DNA from: Ruegeria sp. 6PALISEP08
Lineage (GTDB): Bacteria; Pseudomonadota; Alphaproteobacteria; Rhodobacterales; Rhodobacteraceae
DNA: 64,000 nucleotides
Reading direction: 5' to 3'
Assembly: GCF_001238295.1 (NCBI RefSeq)
Contig: NZ_LGXZ01000007.1
Span: 186,001 to 250,000, forward strand
Shown: piece after piece, positions 9,210 through 17,561 of the stretch
Position numbering within the stretch: position 1 is the stretch's first letter
Layout: every line of letters starts with the position of its first letter
Program-made: the position numbers and the translations under genes
Notes under the pieces: model-generated
The model's input: only the letters and a program-made list of their open reading frames with translations
Told to the model about the DNA's origin: nothing
Databases searched by the model: none

Positions 9210-9438
9210 TTGAATTCTCCTCTTCCGCTGCGCCGAAATCCCGGCCAACGTTGTTCCGCGGGGCGGACACTCGATTTGACCGGGACTCTGCGCAAAACGC
9301 GCTGCTTTGGGCAAATCCTTGCGCTCATGGGCCAAGATCGCAATTGCAAAAATATTCACTCTGGGCAAATTCAGCTAATGCCAATAATCCTGAAAAAGAG
9401 AAAATAACTTAAAACCACCAGATACAGGTCAGACTACC
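9210..9438. promoter_or_regulatory. Divergent promoter region between DMGDH-like gene and LysR gene
   Basis: This 229-base intergenic region should hold both promoters. It has two near-identical 12-base direct repeats, CTTTGGGCAAAT (9305-9316) and CTCTGGGCAAAT (9359-9370), spaced 54 bases start to start, that is about five helical turns. They are candidate sites for the adjacent GcvA-type LysR protein, which usually binds two sites next to the target promoter. A CTAAT pentamer, the core of known GcvA sites, occurs right after the second repeat. Binding is inferred, not shown. Confidence 0.45.
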
Positions 9439-10335
9439 TTGCCCATTGGCCCATATGAACTTCCACCGCTCAGTTCACTGATCAGTTTCGAGGCCGCGGC
9501 CCGACATGTCAGCTTCAAACAGGCCGCAAGCGAACTGAACGTTACCCCCGCGGCCATCAGCCATCAGGTCAAAGCGTTGGAGGTCGAACTCAATTGCGCG
9601 TTGTTCCACCGCCACCACCGAGGGGTCGAACTCACCGAAAGCGGCGCCTATTTGCTGGTCTCTCTGCAACGCGGGTTTGAAGGGATCAGCGAAGCGCTCA
9701 GGCAGTTGCGATCGCAATATGATCGTTCTGGCGTCACGATTCGATCCAGTACAGCCGTCAGTTCGCTGTGGCTGACACCGCGCCTGGCGCGGTTCTGGAA
9801 GAGTTACGGGCATATCTCTGTCACGCAGGTCGTCACCGATCTGGGATACGACACGCAAAAGTGTGATATCAGTATCCGCTATGGTGACGCCTATCGGGAA
9901 CGCGGCACGTGTCATGTTCTGTTCCGAGATCGGATCATGGCCTTGGCCAGCCCGCAGTTTGTTCGCCAAAACAAAATCGAACATTTACAGGATCTGGCCA
10001 ACGTTCCGCTGATCCACCTGGATGCGCCGGGCACCGGCTGGACCGGCTGGCAGGAATGGGCCACCGGCTTGGGCTATTCGGGGTCGCTTAAATCCGGGCA
10101 CAGGGTAAACAATTACACCATCGCCCTACAAGCCGCGCAGGATGACATGGGGGCTGTTTTGGGATGGGAAGGATTGACGGCCGGATTGGTCCGTACGGGA
10201 AAACTGTGCAAGCTCTTGCCGCAGACATTATCGGCTCCGCTGGATTTTTACGTGGTGCTTCACAACAGCTCTTCGGATCGCGCGGCTTTGGTTTACAAAT
10301 GGCTGGCCGAAGATTCCGAGCCCGGCGCCGAATGA
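9439..10335 (+). CDS. LysR-type transcriptional regulator, GcvA-like
   Basis: A 298-residue LysR protein. The N-terminal winged helix-turn-helix is clear (SFKQAASELNVTPAAISHQVKALE, residues about 27-50 in two overlapping motifs), and LFHRHHRGVELTE is typical of the GcvA branch. The effector domain fills the rest. The frame begins with a TTG; no in-frame ATG lies before the conserved LSSLISFEAAAR, so TTG is the likely start. It diverges from the DMGDH-MttB operon and most likely controls it in response to an amino acid or methylamine pathway intermediate. The inducer is unknown. Confidence 0.88.
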   Translation: MPIGPYELPPLSSLISFEAAARHVSFKQAASELNVTPAAISHQVKALEVELNCALFHRHHRGVELTESGAYLLVSLQRGFEGISEALRQLRSQYDRSGVTIRSSTAVSSLWLTPRLARFWKSYGHISVTQVVTDLGYDTQKCDISIRYGDAYRERGTCHVLFRDRIMALASPQFVRQNKIEHLQDLANVPLIHLDAPGTGWTGWQEWATGLGYSGSLKSGHRVNNYTIALQAAQDDMGAVLGWEGLTAGLVRTGKLCKLLPQTLSAPLDFYVVLHNSSSDRAALVYKWLAEDSEPGAE

Positions 10336-10369
10336 TACATTAGACGCGCAGCCTTACAGTGCGCCCCAT

Positions 10370-11131
10370 CTACTCGGCGGATTCCACACGAACCGTTCTA
10401 ATACTGGGATCAACCCGGCTATAGGCTGCAAGCAAGCGTTGGCTCCACTTTTGCGAGATATAATCAGCCATGAACCGCGACGGCGCCATCAAGGTGACAG
10501 AGCCCCCTGCCCGATCGGTTTCGGACAGATGCTGAAACCAGCTGGCCCACAGTTCTGGATCACGCCCATGCAGAATTGATTGCACCTGTGTCCACGCATC
10601 CGCCTCGTCAGAAACGCTGGGACCGGGTTTCGCGGTGAATGGCACGATGTTTGTTTCCGGCTCAGGCTCGTCCGACATGCGTGCAAGAAAATCGGATCCA
10701 ATGACCGGCCAGATGTCCTGTGTGTCGATCATGATCTGCTTGAGATCAATTTCATAAACAGCAACTCGTCCACGAGCTGCAGGTCTTTTGACCGCTATCC
10801 ACCCTAATGCGCGAAATTTAGACATTTCGCGCTTTACTGTCCGTTCATTCACTGTCCACAGGCGTGCAATTTCCTCACGCCCAATCGACAATTCATTGCT
10901 CCGCCAGTTATACCGAGTCGTAATCAAGGCAATGATGCGCAGAATACTGCGTTGTCGATGTTTGTCTCCGGACAACGCGTGAACGGTTAGCGCAGAGAGT
11001 ATATCGTATTTTATGGCCGCCGCATTCCGCCCGACCGGTTTCGCCAGCTGCATACCCGTTCTCACCGCTCTATCTGCCTCAGACGGGTTAACCCCGCCGT
11101 GTTCGCGCCGTTTGCCAACGCTTTTCGTCAT
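10370..11131 (-). CDS. DnaA-like plasmid replication initiator
   Basis: A 253-residue protein with two parts. Residues about 45-130 form a winged-helix region (IGREEIARLWTVNERTVKRE) like plasmid initiators. Residues about 180-250 resemble the N-terminal domain of DnaA (W-x-x-V-x-x-x-L, LWASWF, LMAPSRFMADYI). This architecture matches the DnaA-like replicon type described from Rhodobacterales plasmids. It lacks the AAA+ and DNA-binding domains of chromosomal DnaA. It is divergent from parAB, with the putative origin between them. It marks the window as extrachromosomal, or as an integrated replicon. Confidence 0.82.
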   Translation of the reverse strand: MTKSVGKRREHGGVNPSEADRAVRTGMQLAKPVGRNAAAIKYDILSALTVHALSGDKHRQRSILRIIALITTRYNWRSNELSIGREEIARLWTVNERTVKREMSKFRALGWIAVKRPAARGRVAVYEIDLKQIMIDTQDIWPVIGSDFLARMSDEPEPETNIVPFTAKPGPSVSDEADAWTQVQSILHGRDPELWASWFQHLSETDRAGGSVTLMAPSRFMADYISQKWSQRLLAAYSRVDPSIRTVRVESAE

Positions 11132-11137
11132 CTTGGC

Positions 11138-11408
11138 CTAATTAGCGTCCAAACCTTCGATTCTGTCAAGAAGAGTCTGAATCCGGGCGAAAATTGCTGA
11201 CCCTAAAATCAAAAAATGAAAAAGAATCTGGTGAATTACTGGTGAAGGGGGACATCCAGCTCGTCCCCTTATCGGGCCCTTATGTCCCCCTATATGTAGG
11301 TTTCTTGCCCTACGTGCCCCCGTAAATGCCGGGGCATGGGGGTATGAGATTCGCTGGGCGGCGTAGCCATGCACCCGAATCGATTTTGGCCCCTCAACGC
11401 CTTGTTTT
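11138..11408. other. Putative replication origin with short repeats
   Basis: The non-coding space between the initiator gene and parA. It contains two direct CTGGTGAA octamers (11228-11235 and 11239-11246) followed at once by GGGGGACAT (11247-11255) and its inverted copy ATGTCCCCC (11282-11290). Related C/G-run motifs follow at 11314-11321 (GTGCCCCC) and 11335-11346 (CATGGGGGTATG). Repeats beside an initiator gene are what an origin with iteron-like sites looks like. No classical DnaA box was seen. The origin call is inference from position and repeats. Confidence 0.45.
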
Positions 11409-11424
11409 CTTACCCGTGGGTAAG
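11409..11424. promoter_or_regulatory. Candidate parS partition site 1
   Basis: The sequence CTTACCCGTGGGTAAG has perfect 7-base inverted arms around a 2-base centre. It lies about 100 bases before parA. The same 16-mer occurs in reverse orientation at 12505-12520 and 13921-13936, all within the par operon. This is the classic arrangement of ParB-binding sites. It may also serve in parAB autoregulation. Confidence 0.75.
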
Positions 11425-11521
11425 ATTACAGTTTCATCATATTTTCTTTTGCGTAAAGTGCAAATCGGTCGTAAATAAGAAACGAACTGAATTTAACGTT
11501 CCAAACAATGAGACCTGAGGC

Positions 11522-12829
11522 ATGTACACGCACGAAGACCTGAATGCATTGCGCAACCAATCCCTCAAGCTGCAGGGTTGGATTCGCCAGCAGACCTTTA
11601 GCCCTGAGATGGAGAAGACCCTCCGCCGATTTTCCAGCTGGGAGGTGTCCGAGCTGATCTTCCGGGTCAACCAGTCGACCTTTCGCGGCAAGCTGGCGGC
11701 AGATCCGTCCTTGCCGGGCGGAGAGGTGGAGCCCGACGGACGTCAGCGGTGGTTCAGCCTGGAAGAGGTGAACGAGCTGCGTCGACGCCTCAAGGTGAAT
11801 CGAAAGTCCCTGATGCCCCCGCGCCCCGAGGGCAAGCGCGCTATTCGGGCCGCTGTCGCCAATTTCAAAGGTGGGGCCGGCAAATCGACCGTGGCGCTGC
11901 ATCTTGCGCACGCTTCTGCTCTGGATGGGTATCGCGTCCTGGTGGTGGATTTTGACCCTCAGGCGACGCTGAGCCATTCGATGGGTTTGACAGACGTAAC
12001 CGAGGATTACACGGTCTGGGGGATTATGGCGCGCGATCTTATCCGCGAAACGGAACGTATGAACAATCGGTCCGTAGCCGCCCAATCAGGAACCGCCCTG
12101 CCCCACCGGGAATTGCCGCCTGCAATTACGGATATGGGTCTGGGTGATCTTCGAATTGGCGACTTCATCAAAAAGACGTCGTGGTCGACCATTGATGCCA
12201 TTCCGTCTTGTGCCAACGCAGCCTTCGTCGAATTTGCCTCGGCGCAGTATCGACACCTTAACCCCGAGTGGTCGTTTTTTGCGGCCGTGTCCCGGTATCT
12301 GGATCAAATTCCGGATGATGCTTATGATCTGATCATTTTCGATTGTCCTCCGGCCATTGGGTATCAGTCCATGAATGCGGTGTTTGCCGCCGACATGCTT
12401 TATGTCCCGTCAGGCCCCGGATATTGGGAATACGATTCCACCACGTCCTTTATTGGTCAGCTGGCCGAAGCGTTGGAGGATCTTGCTTACGGTTTCGATA
12501 AAACCTTACCCACGGGTAAGATCGGGCTGCCAAAGACATTTTGCGAGTTGAGGTTCTTGCTGACGCGCTACGAGCCCGGCAACGCCCTGCACTTCGCGAT
12601 GTTTGAGGCGTTCAAGAAAGTCTTCGGCGCGCACGTCGCAGAACATCCGGTTGAGATGACCCGCGCAGTTGAACAGTCCGGACGCTTCCTCAGTTCAGTT
12701 TACGAAATGGATTATCGTGAAATGACGCGGGAAACCTGGCGTCGCGCCCGTTCGACTTTTGACAATGTATATGAGGAATTCCGGGACGTCATGCTGTCGG
12801 CCTGGGACAAGCTGGAGGATGACGCATGA
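11522..12829 (+). CDS. parA: ParA-type partitioning ATPase with N-terminal helix-turn-helix
   Basis: A 435-residue ParA of the larger, type Ia-like class. Residues 35-95 form an N-terminal DNA-binding region (SWEVSELIFRVNQSTFR, WFSLEEVNELRRRL). The deviant Walker A box KGGAGKST is at 116-123, VVDFDPQAT at about 141-149, and the Walker B LIIFDCPPA near 275. ParA moves plasmid copies apart with ParB, and the N-terminal region normally represses its own promoter. The stop overlaps the parB start by four bases (ATGA). A candidate parS site lies inside its coding sequence. Confidence 0.95.
   Translation: MYTHEDLNALRNQSLKLQGWIRQQTFSPEMEKTLRRFSSWEVSELIFRVNQSTFRGKLAADPSLPGGEVEPDGRQRWFSLEEVNELRRRLKVNRKSLMPPRPEGKRAIRAAVANFKGGAGKSTVALHLAHASALDGYRVLVVDFDPQATLSHSMGLTDVTEDYTVWGIMARDLIRETERMNNRSVAAQSGTALPHRELPPAITDMGLGDLRIGDFIKKTSWSTIDAIPSCANAAFVEFASAQYRHLNPEWSFFAAVSRYLDQIPDDAYDLIIFDCPPAIGYQSMNAVFAADMLYVPSGPGYWEYDSTTSFIGQLAEALEDLAYGFDKTLPTGKIGLPKTFCELRFLLTRYEPGNALHFAMFEAFKKVFGAHVAEHPVEMTRAVEQSGRFLSSVYEMDYREMTRETWRRARSTFDNVYEEFRDVMLSAWDKLEDDA
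12505..12520. promoter_or_regulatory. Candidate parS partition site 2 (inside parA)
   Basis: CTTACCCACGGGTAAG, the exact reverse complement of the site upstream of parA. It is read in frame as the parA codons for L-P-T-G-K. A perfect 16-base repeat embedded in a coding region argues for selection on the DNA sequence itself. Confidence 0.7.
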
Positions 12830-13935
12830 GCCGCAAGCGCAGAATGTTCGATATCGACATACCGGCAATGGACGACATTCCTGTCGGCAAAGTTCCGGAC
12901 AAGGTCCTTGAGAAACGGCGTGGCCCTATGGCGGCCGCAATTTCTGAAAACGCCGACGCGCTCCGGGATCAACAATCGACTGAGCAAACCATTCGCGCAG
13001 AAAACGACCGCCTTGCGCATGAGCTGGTTAGATTGCGGAACGAGGGTTTGGTGACGGAACACGTGGTTTTAGCAGATGTTCTGTCCGAAAAACTGACGCG
13101 AGATCGCAAGCCAGGACCAGATCCTGAATTGGATGAGCTCAAGGCCTCCATTCGGGAAATCGGGTTGTCCAACCCAATCCGGCTTGAGCGTCGGGCGGAC
13201 GGCCGGTTTGAACTGATTCAAGGTATGCGCCGTTTGTCGGCTTATCAGGCGTTGTATGAAGAAACCGGAGAAGAGGCATACGCCAGAATCCCGGCAGGTA
13301 TTTCCGAGGCCAGTGATCTCGACAACAGCTATCGTCGCATGGTGGATGAAAACCTGATCCGTAAGGATATCTCTTTCGCGGAAATGGGTGCTCTGGCCCG
13401 GGCTTATGCTGACGATCCGGCAAATGATTGCCCGGATGTGGACAAGGCGGTTTCAACGTTGTTCAAGTCAGCCAGTTACACCAAGCGCAGCTATATTCGG
13501 TCTTTTGCCAGTTTGCTGATGATGCTGGACAAGGTACTGATGCATCCCAATGGCATTCCGCGTAACGTTGGTGTGGAATTAAAGCGTAAGTTCGACGCGA
13601 CGCCTGGGCTAGTGCGGCGGGTAAGCGATACTCTGATGAGTGAGCCGGATCGAGATGGTGCCCGGGAAGTTGAGATCCTCAGATCTTTTCTGAACGAGCA
13701 AGAGAGCAGGGCTCCGAAAAAAACCGCTTCAGATTCTGGCAGCAAGCCACGCCGGGCAAAGACAACGTTTCAGGTGTCCGGAAGGGCAGGGATCGCAAAA
13801 TGCTCGGCTTCAAGCGGGCGGCTTGATCTGAGGTACGATCTCGACTTTACCCGGGTTGATCGGAACACGTTGGAAGAGGCGATTGCAGCGTTTATTGACG
13901 CTCTGCCCGAGGAAGATGATCTTACCCACGGGTAA
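12826..13935 (+). CDS. parB: ParB-type partitioning protein
   Basis: A 369-residue ParB. Residues about 80-180 are the ParB/Srx-fold CTP-binding domain (ELDELKASIREIGLSNPIRL, FELIQGMRRLSAYQAL). Next comes a helix-turn-helix region (SFAEMGALARAYADD, ASYTKRSYIRSFASLL) that would read parS. The C-terminal tail ends LPEEDDLTHG. It overlaps parA by ATGA. The last codons and stop are formed by a parS-like palindrome, so protein end and binding site share bases. A strong hairpin terminator follows 22 bases later. Confidence 0.94.
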   Translation: MSRKRRMFDIDIPAMDDIPVGKVPDKVLEKRRGPMAAAISENADALRDQQSTEQTIRAENDRLAHELVRLRNEGLVTEHVVLADVLSEKLTRDRKPGPDPELDELKASIREIGLSNPIRLERRADGRFELIQGMRRLSAYQALYEETGEEAYARIPAGISEASDLDNSYRRMVDENLIRKDISFAEMGALARAYADDPANDCPDVDKAVSTLFKSASYTKRSYIRSFASLLMMLDKVLMHPNGIPRNVGVELKRKFDATPGLVRRVSDTLMSEPDRDGAREVEILRSFLNEQESRAPKKTASDSGSKPRRAKTTFQVSGRAGIAKCSASSGRLDLRYDLDFTRVDRNTLEEAIAAFIDALPEEDDLTHG

Positions 13936-13936
13936 G
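13921..13936. promoter_or_regulatory. Candidate parS partition site 3 (over parB stop)
   Basis: CTTACCCACGGGTAAG, identical and in the same orientation as the copy inside parA. It covers the final codons and stop of parB. Confidence 0.72.
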
Positions 13937-13957
13937 GTTTTTTTGACAGGATATTTG

Positions 13958-13988
13958 AACGGGCGCGGGTAGCACATCCGCGCCCGTT
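13958..13988 (+). terminator. Rho-independent terminator of parAB
   Basis: Perfect 11-bp stem AACGGGCGCGG / CCGCGCCCGTT with a 9-base loop, followed by TCTATT. It starts 22 bases after the parB stop. The following U-tract is short and broken, but the stem is very stable. Confidence 0.75.
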
Positions 13989-14552
13989 TCTATTCCCGAC
14001 GTTGAAATTCACATTCTCACTCCGCACAGCGTGGTTAATAAAGATGCCGTCTGTTGAAGCCATCTCTGACGCGGTTCATTGAGGCCGCGTGGTCCTTTTG
14101 AGATGCTCCGCATTTGAACAGAGAGCATGAAAACTATCGCGTGTTCACAGGCCAATTCTCGAAGGCCCCGATGGCGTGGGTCCGCATCAGTGAATTGCGA
14201 AGTGTTCAGACATCTGCGCGGATTTTTCTTTGAAGAGTACTCTTGCGAGACCCAAACATGTCATTCGAGAAGGTGCTATGCGCTGCGTCTTACCTTCTTC
14301 AGGCCCACAACGCGGCTCGCGGTTCTTCTTTGAGCGGAGAATGCCAGCAGGGCAGGGCGGGCATATTTTGCCTAGCATGTTCGAGCGCATTTGGCTTGTG
14401 GGGCGGATGCGCGGAATTGGGCAAAAAAATCACCGTAGGACTATATCTGAACAAGTGTGCAAAAAACCAAAAAAATGACCATTAAATACAATTCACTTGG
14501 ATTTGTCGCAAACATTTTGTCTGGATTGAAGGGCCCGCAGGTTCCGACGTGG
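13989..14552. other. Non-coding or degraded stretch after the par operon
   Basis: Several overlapping short frames exist on both strands, but none has a recognisable motif, a good ribosome site or a consistent coding pattern. I see no gene. The region ends at a miniature IS6-like element, which fits a decayed insertion zone. Confidence 0.5.
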
Positions 14553-14670
14553 GGTTCTGTTGCAAAGATTTGAGCCTGTTGAGTTGTTTCAGCAATTCGC
14601 AGAACTGGCCTCATAACTCCACTGCGTTCGCCTAAACACGTCATCGTTCTCAAAAGAGTGCAACAGAACC
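14553..14670. repeat. Miniature IS6-type element (MITE-like), 118 bp
   Basis: The left end GGTTCTGTTGCA and the right end TGCAACAGAACC are perfect 12-base inverted repeats. The similarity continues inward (TTTGAG/CTCAAA). The terminal sequence matches the IS6/IS26 family type (GG-N-N-CTGTTGCAAA). With only about 90 bases between the ends there is no transposase. The flanking 8-mers do not match, so no target duplication remains. Confidence 0.7.
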
Positions 14671-14675
14671 ACCTT

Positions 14676-15590
14676 TCAGAACTGTCTGTTGATACGCTCC
14701 AGAGCGGCCCCCAACTGCTGGACAAATTCACTTGCCAGGGCCGACGGGGGGCGATGCGCGGGTTGCATGATTGAAACGTTTAGAACGACATGGGGACGAA
14801 ACGCCCGGAAGACGACGGGCCTGGGCTCGGGCTGCATGTTGACGTATCCAGCAGCAGTAATCGGGTCGCAGATACAGTAGCAAAGCCCTTTTTCCACAAG
14901 GGTCAATGCTGGGTTGAAAGTCCTAAGTTCGAACCGTTGTTCGAAACGAGCTTTTTGACTCTCGAATGCCCTCTGGGTCGCGACCAGGTTAGGATGTCCT
15001 TCTTGCAGCCCGGCCATTGGTTGGCCCGACAGATGACCAGCTTCGACTGCGTTCAACTCGGCCAGTGGATCGCCCTTTGGGATCGCGCACACGCATCTCA
15101 TGTCGAAATCGACGGTATCAATCGCTGCTGTGGGTTTCGGGGTTTCGCCTAATCCGATGTCATATTGCTGAGAGGCAACCCATTCCTCGATCACTGGTGA
15201 CGCACGCATCATCAAAGAAGCGCGTACATCTGGTTTGTCCAACAGGAATTCGCTCAGAAGCTGTGGCATCAAAAGACTGCTGGCCGCCGGCATGCAGGCT
15301 ATGTTCAGACGCCCCTTTGTCAGGGCCCCAATTTCGCGCATTGTCCGGGTTGAAAGCGACAGCCGATCCAGAACGGCTTCAGCCTCGGTGATGAAGTACT
15401 GGGCTTCGGGGGTAGGGGCCATTTTACCGCGTTGCCGGCGGAACAGGGCGATGTCCAACTCGGCCTCGAGATTGGCAATCAGCGCGCTGACGGCAGGTTG
15501 GGTCCGTCCGAGGATTCGGGCGGCTTCAGACACGGAACCTGTCCGCATGACTTCGCGAAAAGCCTGCAATTGGCGAAAACTGAGATTCAT
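14676..15590 (-). CDS. LysR-type transcriptional regulator
   Basis: A 304-residue LysR protein with helix-turn-helix SVSEAARILGRTQPAVS at about residues 19-35 and the linker LFRRQRGKMAPTPEA. The effector domain resembles regulators of opine and basic amino acid catabolism, though that is a loose impression. It diverges from the TRAP-transporter/dehydrogenase operon, 145 bases away, and so is its likely regulator. The stop lies only six bases from the MITE-like element. Confidence 0.88.
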   Translation of the reverse strand: MNLSFRQLQAFREVMRTGSVSEAARILGRTQPAVSALIANLEAELDIALFRRQRGKMAPTPEAQYFITEAEAVLDRLSLSTRTMREIGALTKGRLNIACMPAASSLLMPQLLSEFLLDKPDVRASLMMRASPVIEEWVASQQYDIGLGETPKPTAAIDTVDFDMRCVCAIPKGDPLAELNAVEAGHLSGQPMAGLQEGHPNLVATQRAFESQKARFEQRFELRTFNPALTLVEKGLCYCICDPITAAGYVNMQPEPRPVVFRAFRPHVVLNVSIMQPAHRPPSALASEFVQQLGAALERINRQF

Positions 15591-15624
15591 GCGCTGTTGT
15601 TAATCCTCAATTTTTCAACAAGTC

Positions 15625-15639
15625 ATAAAGAAACTTTAT
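15625..15639. promoter_or_regulatory. Candidate LysR box
   Basis: ATAAAGAAACTTTAT has perfect 6-base inverted arms with a 3-base spacer and contains the T-N11-A core of LysR sites. It lies between the divergent LysR gene and the TRAP operon. Binding by the adjacent regulator is inferred. Confidence 0.5.
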
Positions 15640-15735
15640 TCAACAATCAATTTAATCGTTTTGACTTAATGCCCCGAGCTCGTGATCTTCCTCACCACGA
15701 ATGCACCGCCTGCATTCGTCATGTGGGAGGGGAAA

Positions 15736-16230
15736 ATGACGCGCTTTGCAAGTGTCCTGCTGACAGTGCTGATCTGCCTGGTTGCTCTTGGGCAATTCGT
15801 GCAAGTGATCACGCGCTATGTGCTGGAAATTCCGGTTATGGGGCTGGAGGAGAGCCTGCTTTATCCCACCCTGTGGCTATACATGTTGGGGGCGGTCAAC
15901 GCTTCGCGTGAAAACACACATATTCGCGCCAATGTGCTGGAAATCTTTCTGTCTACCGAACGTCAGCATCAGGTTCTTGCGGTCATAGGTGAGGTCATCA
16001 GCTTGATCGTTGGTATCTGGCTGACAACCTGGGCATGGGATTTCACCAAATACTCAATGCGTGTCTGGCGCGAAAGCCCGACGCTGTATCTGCCGACTTT
16101 CTATGTAGATGTCGCTTTGTTTGCCGGGTTGGTCCTGATGATGATCTTCACGGCCAGGCATCTGCTGATGCATCTGCGCGCCTTGTTTTCCCCCATTCCT
16201 GAACCCGCCGTTGAAGGAGGTCTGAAATGA
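15736..16230 (+). CDS. dctQ: TRAP transporter small membrane subunit (DctQ family)
   Basis: A 164-residue protein with four hydrophobic segments, as expected for the DctQ subunit of a tripartite ATP-independent periplasmic transporter. Family features are QVITRYVLEIPVMGLEE and the following WLYMLGAVNASRENTHI. The ATG at 15736 follows GGGAGGGG at good spacing; longer frames start upstream without such a site. The gene overlaps dctM by ATGA. With dctM and dctP it imports the substrate of the downstream dehydrogenase, probably an opine or imino acid. Confidence 0.88.
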   Translation: MTRFASVLLTVLICLVALGQFVQVITRYVLEIPVMGLEESLLYPTLWLYMLGAVNASRENTHIRANVLEIFLSTERQHQVLAVIGEVISLIVGIWLTTWAWDFTKYSMRVWRESPTLYLPTFYVDVALFAGLVLMMIFTARHLLMHLRALFSPIPEPAVEGGLK

Positions 16231-17525
16231 TCGAGATCGCGCTTTTTGCCGTACTGGTTTTGGTCATTCTGCTGACTTTGGGCGTTCCGCTGCCTTATTG
16301 TTTCGGTGCCGGTCTGATGGTGATGTATTTCGCCGGTAACGTGGTCATGAAGGGCAACATGCTGTGGGGGTTCCAGCAGCTTGGAAACCCTGTGCTGCTG
16401 GCCATTCCGCTGTTTGTTCTGGCCGGAACGATCATGTCCGTATCCGGCATAGCGGCAAGTCTTTTGAATTTTGTCAATATCTTCATCGGCCACCTTAGAG
16501 GCGGGCTGGGCGTTGTCGCCACCGTGTCCTGCGCGCTTATCGGAGCGATCTCGGGCTCGGGCCTGACCGGTGTCGCAGCGATTGGTCCGTTGCTGATCCC
16601 AGAGATGGAGAAGCAAGGTTATCCTCGCGAATACGCAACGGCGCTGATCGCAAATGCTTCGCTTCTGGGTCTGCTGATCCCACCCTCGGTCACCATGATT
16701 GTCTATGGCTGGGTGACAGATACGTCGATCCTGGCCTGTTTTCTGGCGACGCTTGGGCCCGGCCTGCTGATCATGGCCAGCTTTTCTGCGGTCAACATCC
16801 GTATGGCCCGCAGGTTCCCCTTGAAACTGAACGAACCCCTCAAAGGCGCGGCCTTCATGTCCGAGGCAACCCAGCGCGGTTTCAAGGCCACGCCCGCCCT
16901 TCTGATGCCGGTGATCATTCTGGGCGGCATTTACGGTGGCATCATGACCCCGACTGAGGCCGCCGCCGTGGCGGTGATCTATGCGATCCCGGTCGGGTTC
17001 CTGATCTACAAAGGACTGGACGTTCGCACCTTCTTAGGTGCGGGTAGAGAGGCCGCCACGTCGGTCGGGGCGATCATGCTGATGATCCTCTTCTCGATGA
17101 TCCTGTCTCAGATGTTTGTACTGGAAAGCATTCCACAAGCCATCGTGCAGGCGATCTTTTCAGTGACCGAAAACAAGGCACTGCTGCTGGTACTGATCAA
17201 CATCCTGCTGTTCCTGGTAGGGATGGTCGTCAATGACGTCACTGCCATTATCCTGATTGCGCCACTGCTGTTGCCTCTGATGCAGGCGATCGGGGTCAGC
17301 CCGATCCAGTTTGCCGCGATCATGGGCGTCAACACCGCAATGGGAGGTGTGACCCCCCCTTATGCCTCGATCCTGTATCTGGGTGCACGCATTGGGCAGG
17401 TGCCGGTCACCAAGGTGATCCGCCCCGCCATGACCCTGATCCTGCTCGGCTATCTGCCCGTGGTGTTCCTGACCAGCTTCTGGCCGGACCTGTCAATGTG
17501 GCTGCCCCGCTTCTTTGGCTACTAA
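16227..17525 (+). CDS. dctM: TRAP transporter large membrane subunit (DctM family)
   Basis: A 432-residue multi-spanning permease, the cation-coupled channel subunit of a TRAP transporter. Typical motifs are the N-terminal LGVPLPYCFGAGL, AISGSGLTGVAAIGPLLIPEM near residue 110 and the C-terminal MGGVTPPYASILYLGA. It starts inside the dctQ stop (ATGA), so the two membrane subunits are translationally coupled. Family length is normal. The substrate depends on the binding protein and is not readable from this subunit. Confidence 0.93.
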   Translation: MIEIALFAVLVLVILLTLGVPLPYCFGAGLMVMYFAGNVVMKGNMLWGFQQLGNPVLLAIPLFVLAGTIMSVSGIAASLLNFVNIFIGHLRGGLGVVATVSCALIGAISGSGLTGVAAIGPLLIPEMEKQGYPREYATALIANASLLGLLIPPSVTMIVYGWVTDTSILACFLATLGPGLLIMASFSAVNIRMARRFPLKLNEPLKGAAFMSEATQRGFKATPALLMPVIILGGIYGGIMTPTEAAAVAVIYAIPVGFLIYKGLDVRTFLGAGREAATSVGAIMLMILFSMILSQMFVLESIPQAIVQAIFSVTENKALLLVLINILLFLVGMVVNDVTAIILIAPLLLPLMQAIGVSPIQFAAIMGVNTAMGGVTPPYASILYLGARIGQVPVTKVIRPAMTLILLGYLPVVFLTSFWPDLSMWLPRFFGY

Positions 17526-17561
17526 GCCACCCACTTCATCACTCACGGAGGAGACTTATCC

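Noticed and set aside
14127-14485. Cluster of short frames on both strands
   Set aside because: Mutually overlapping, no motifs, and next to a MITE; treated as degraded non-coding DNA.
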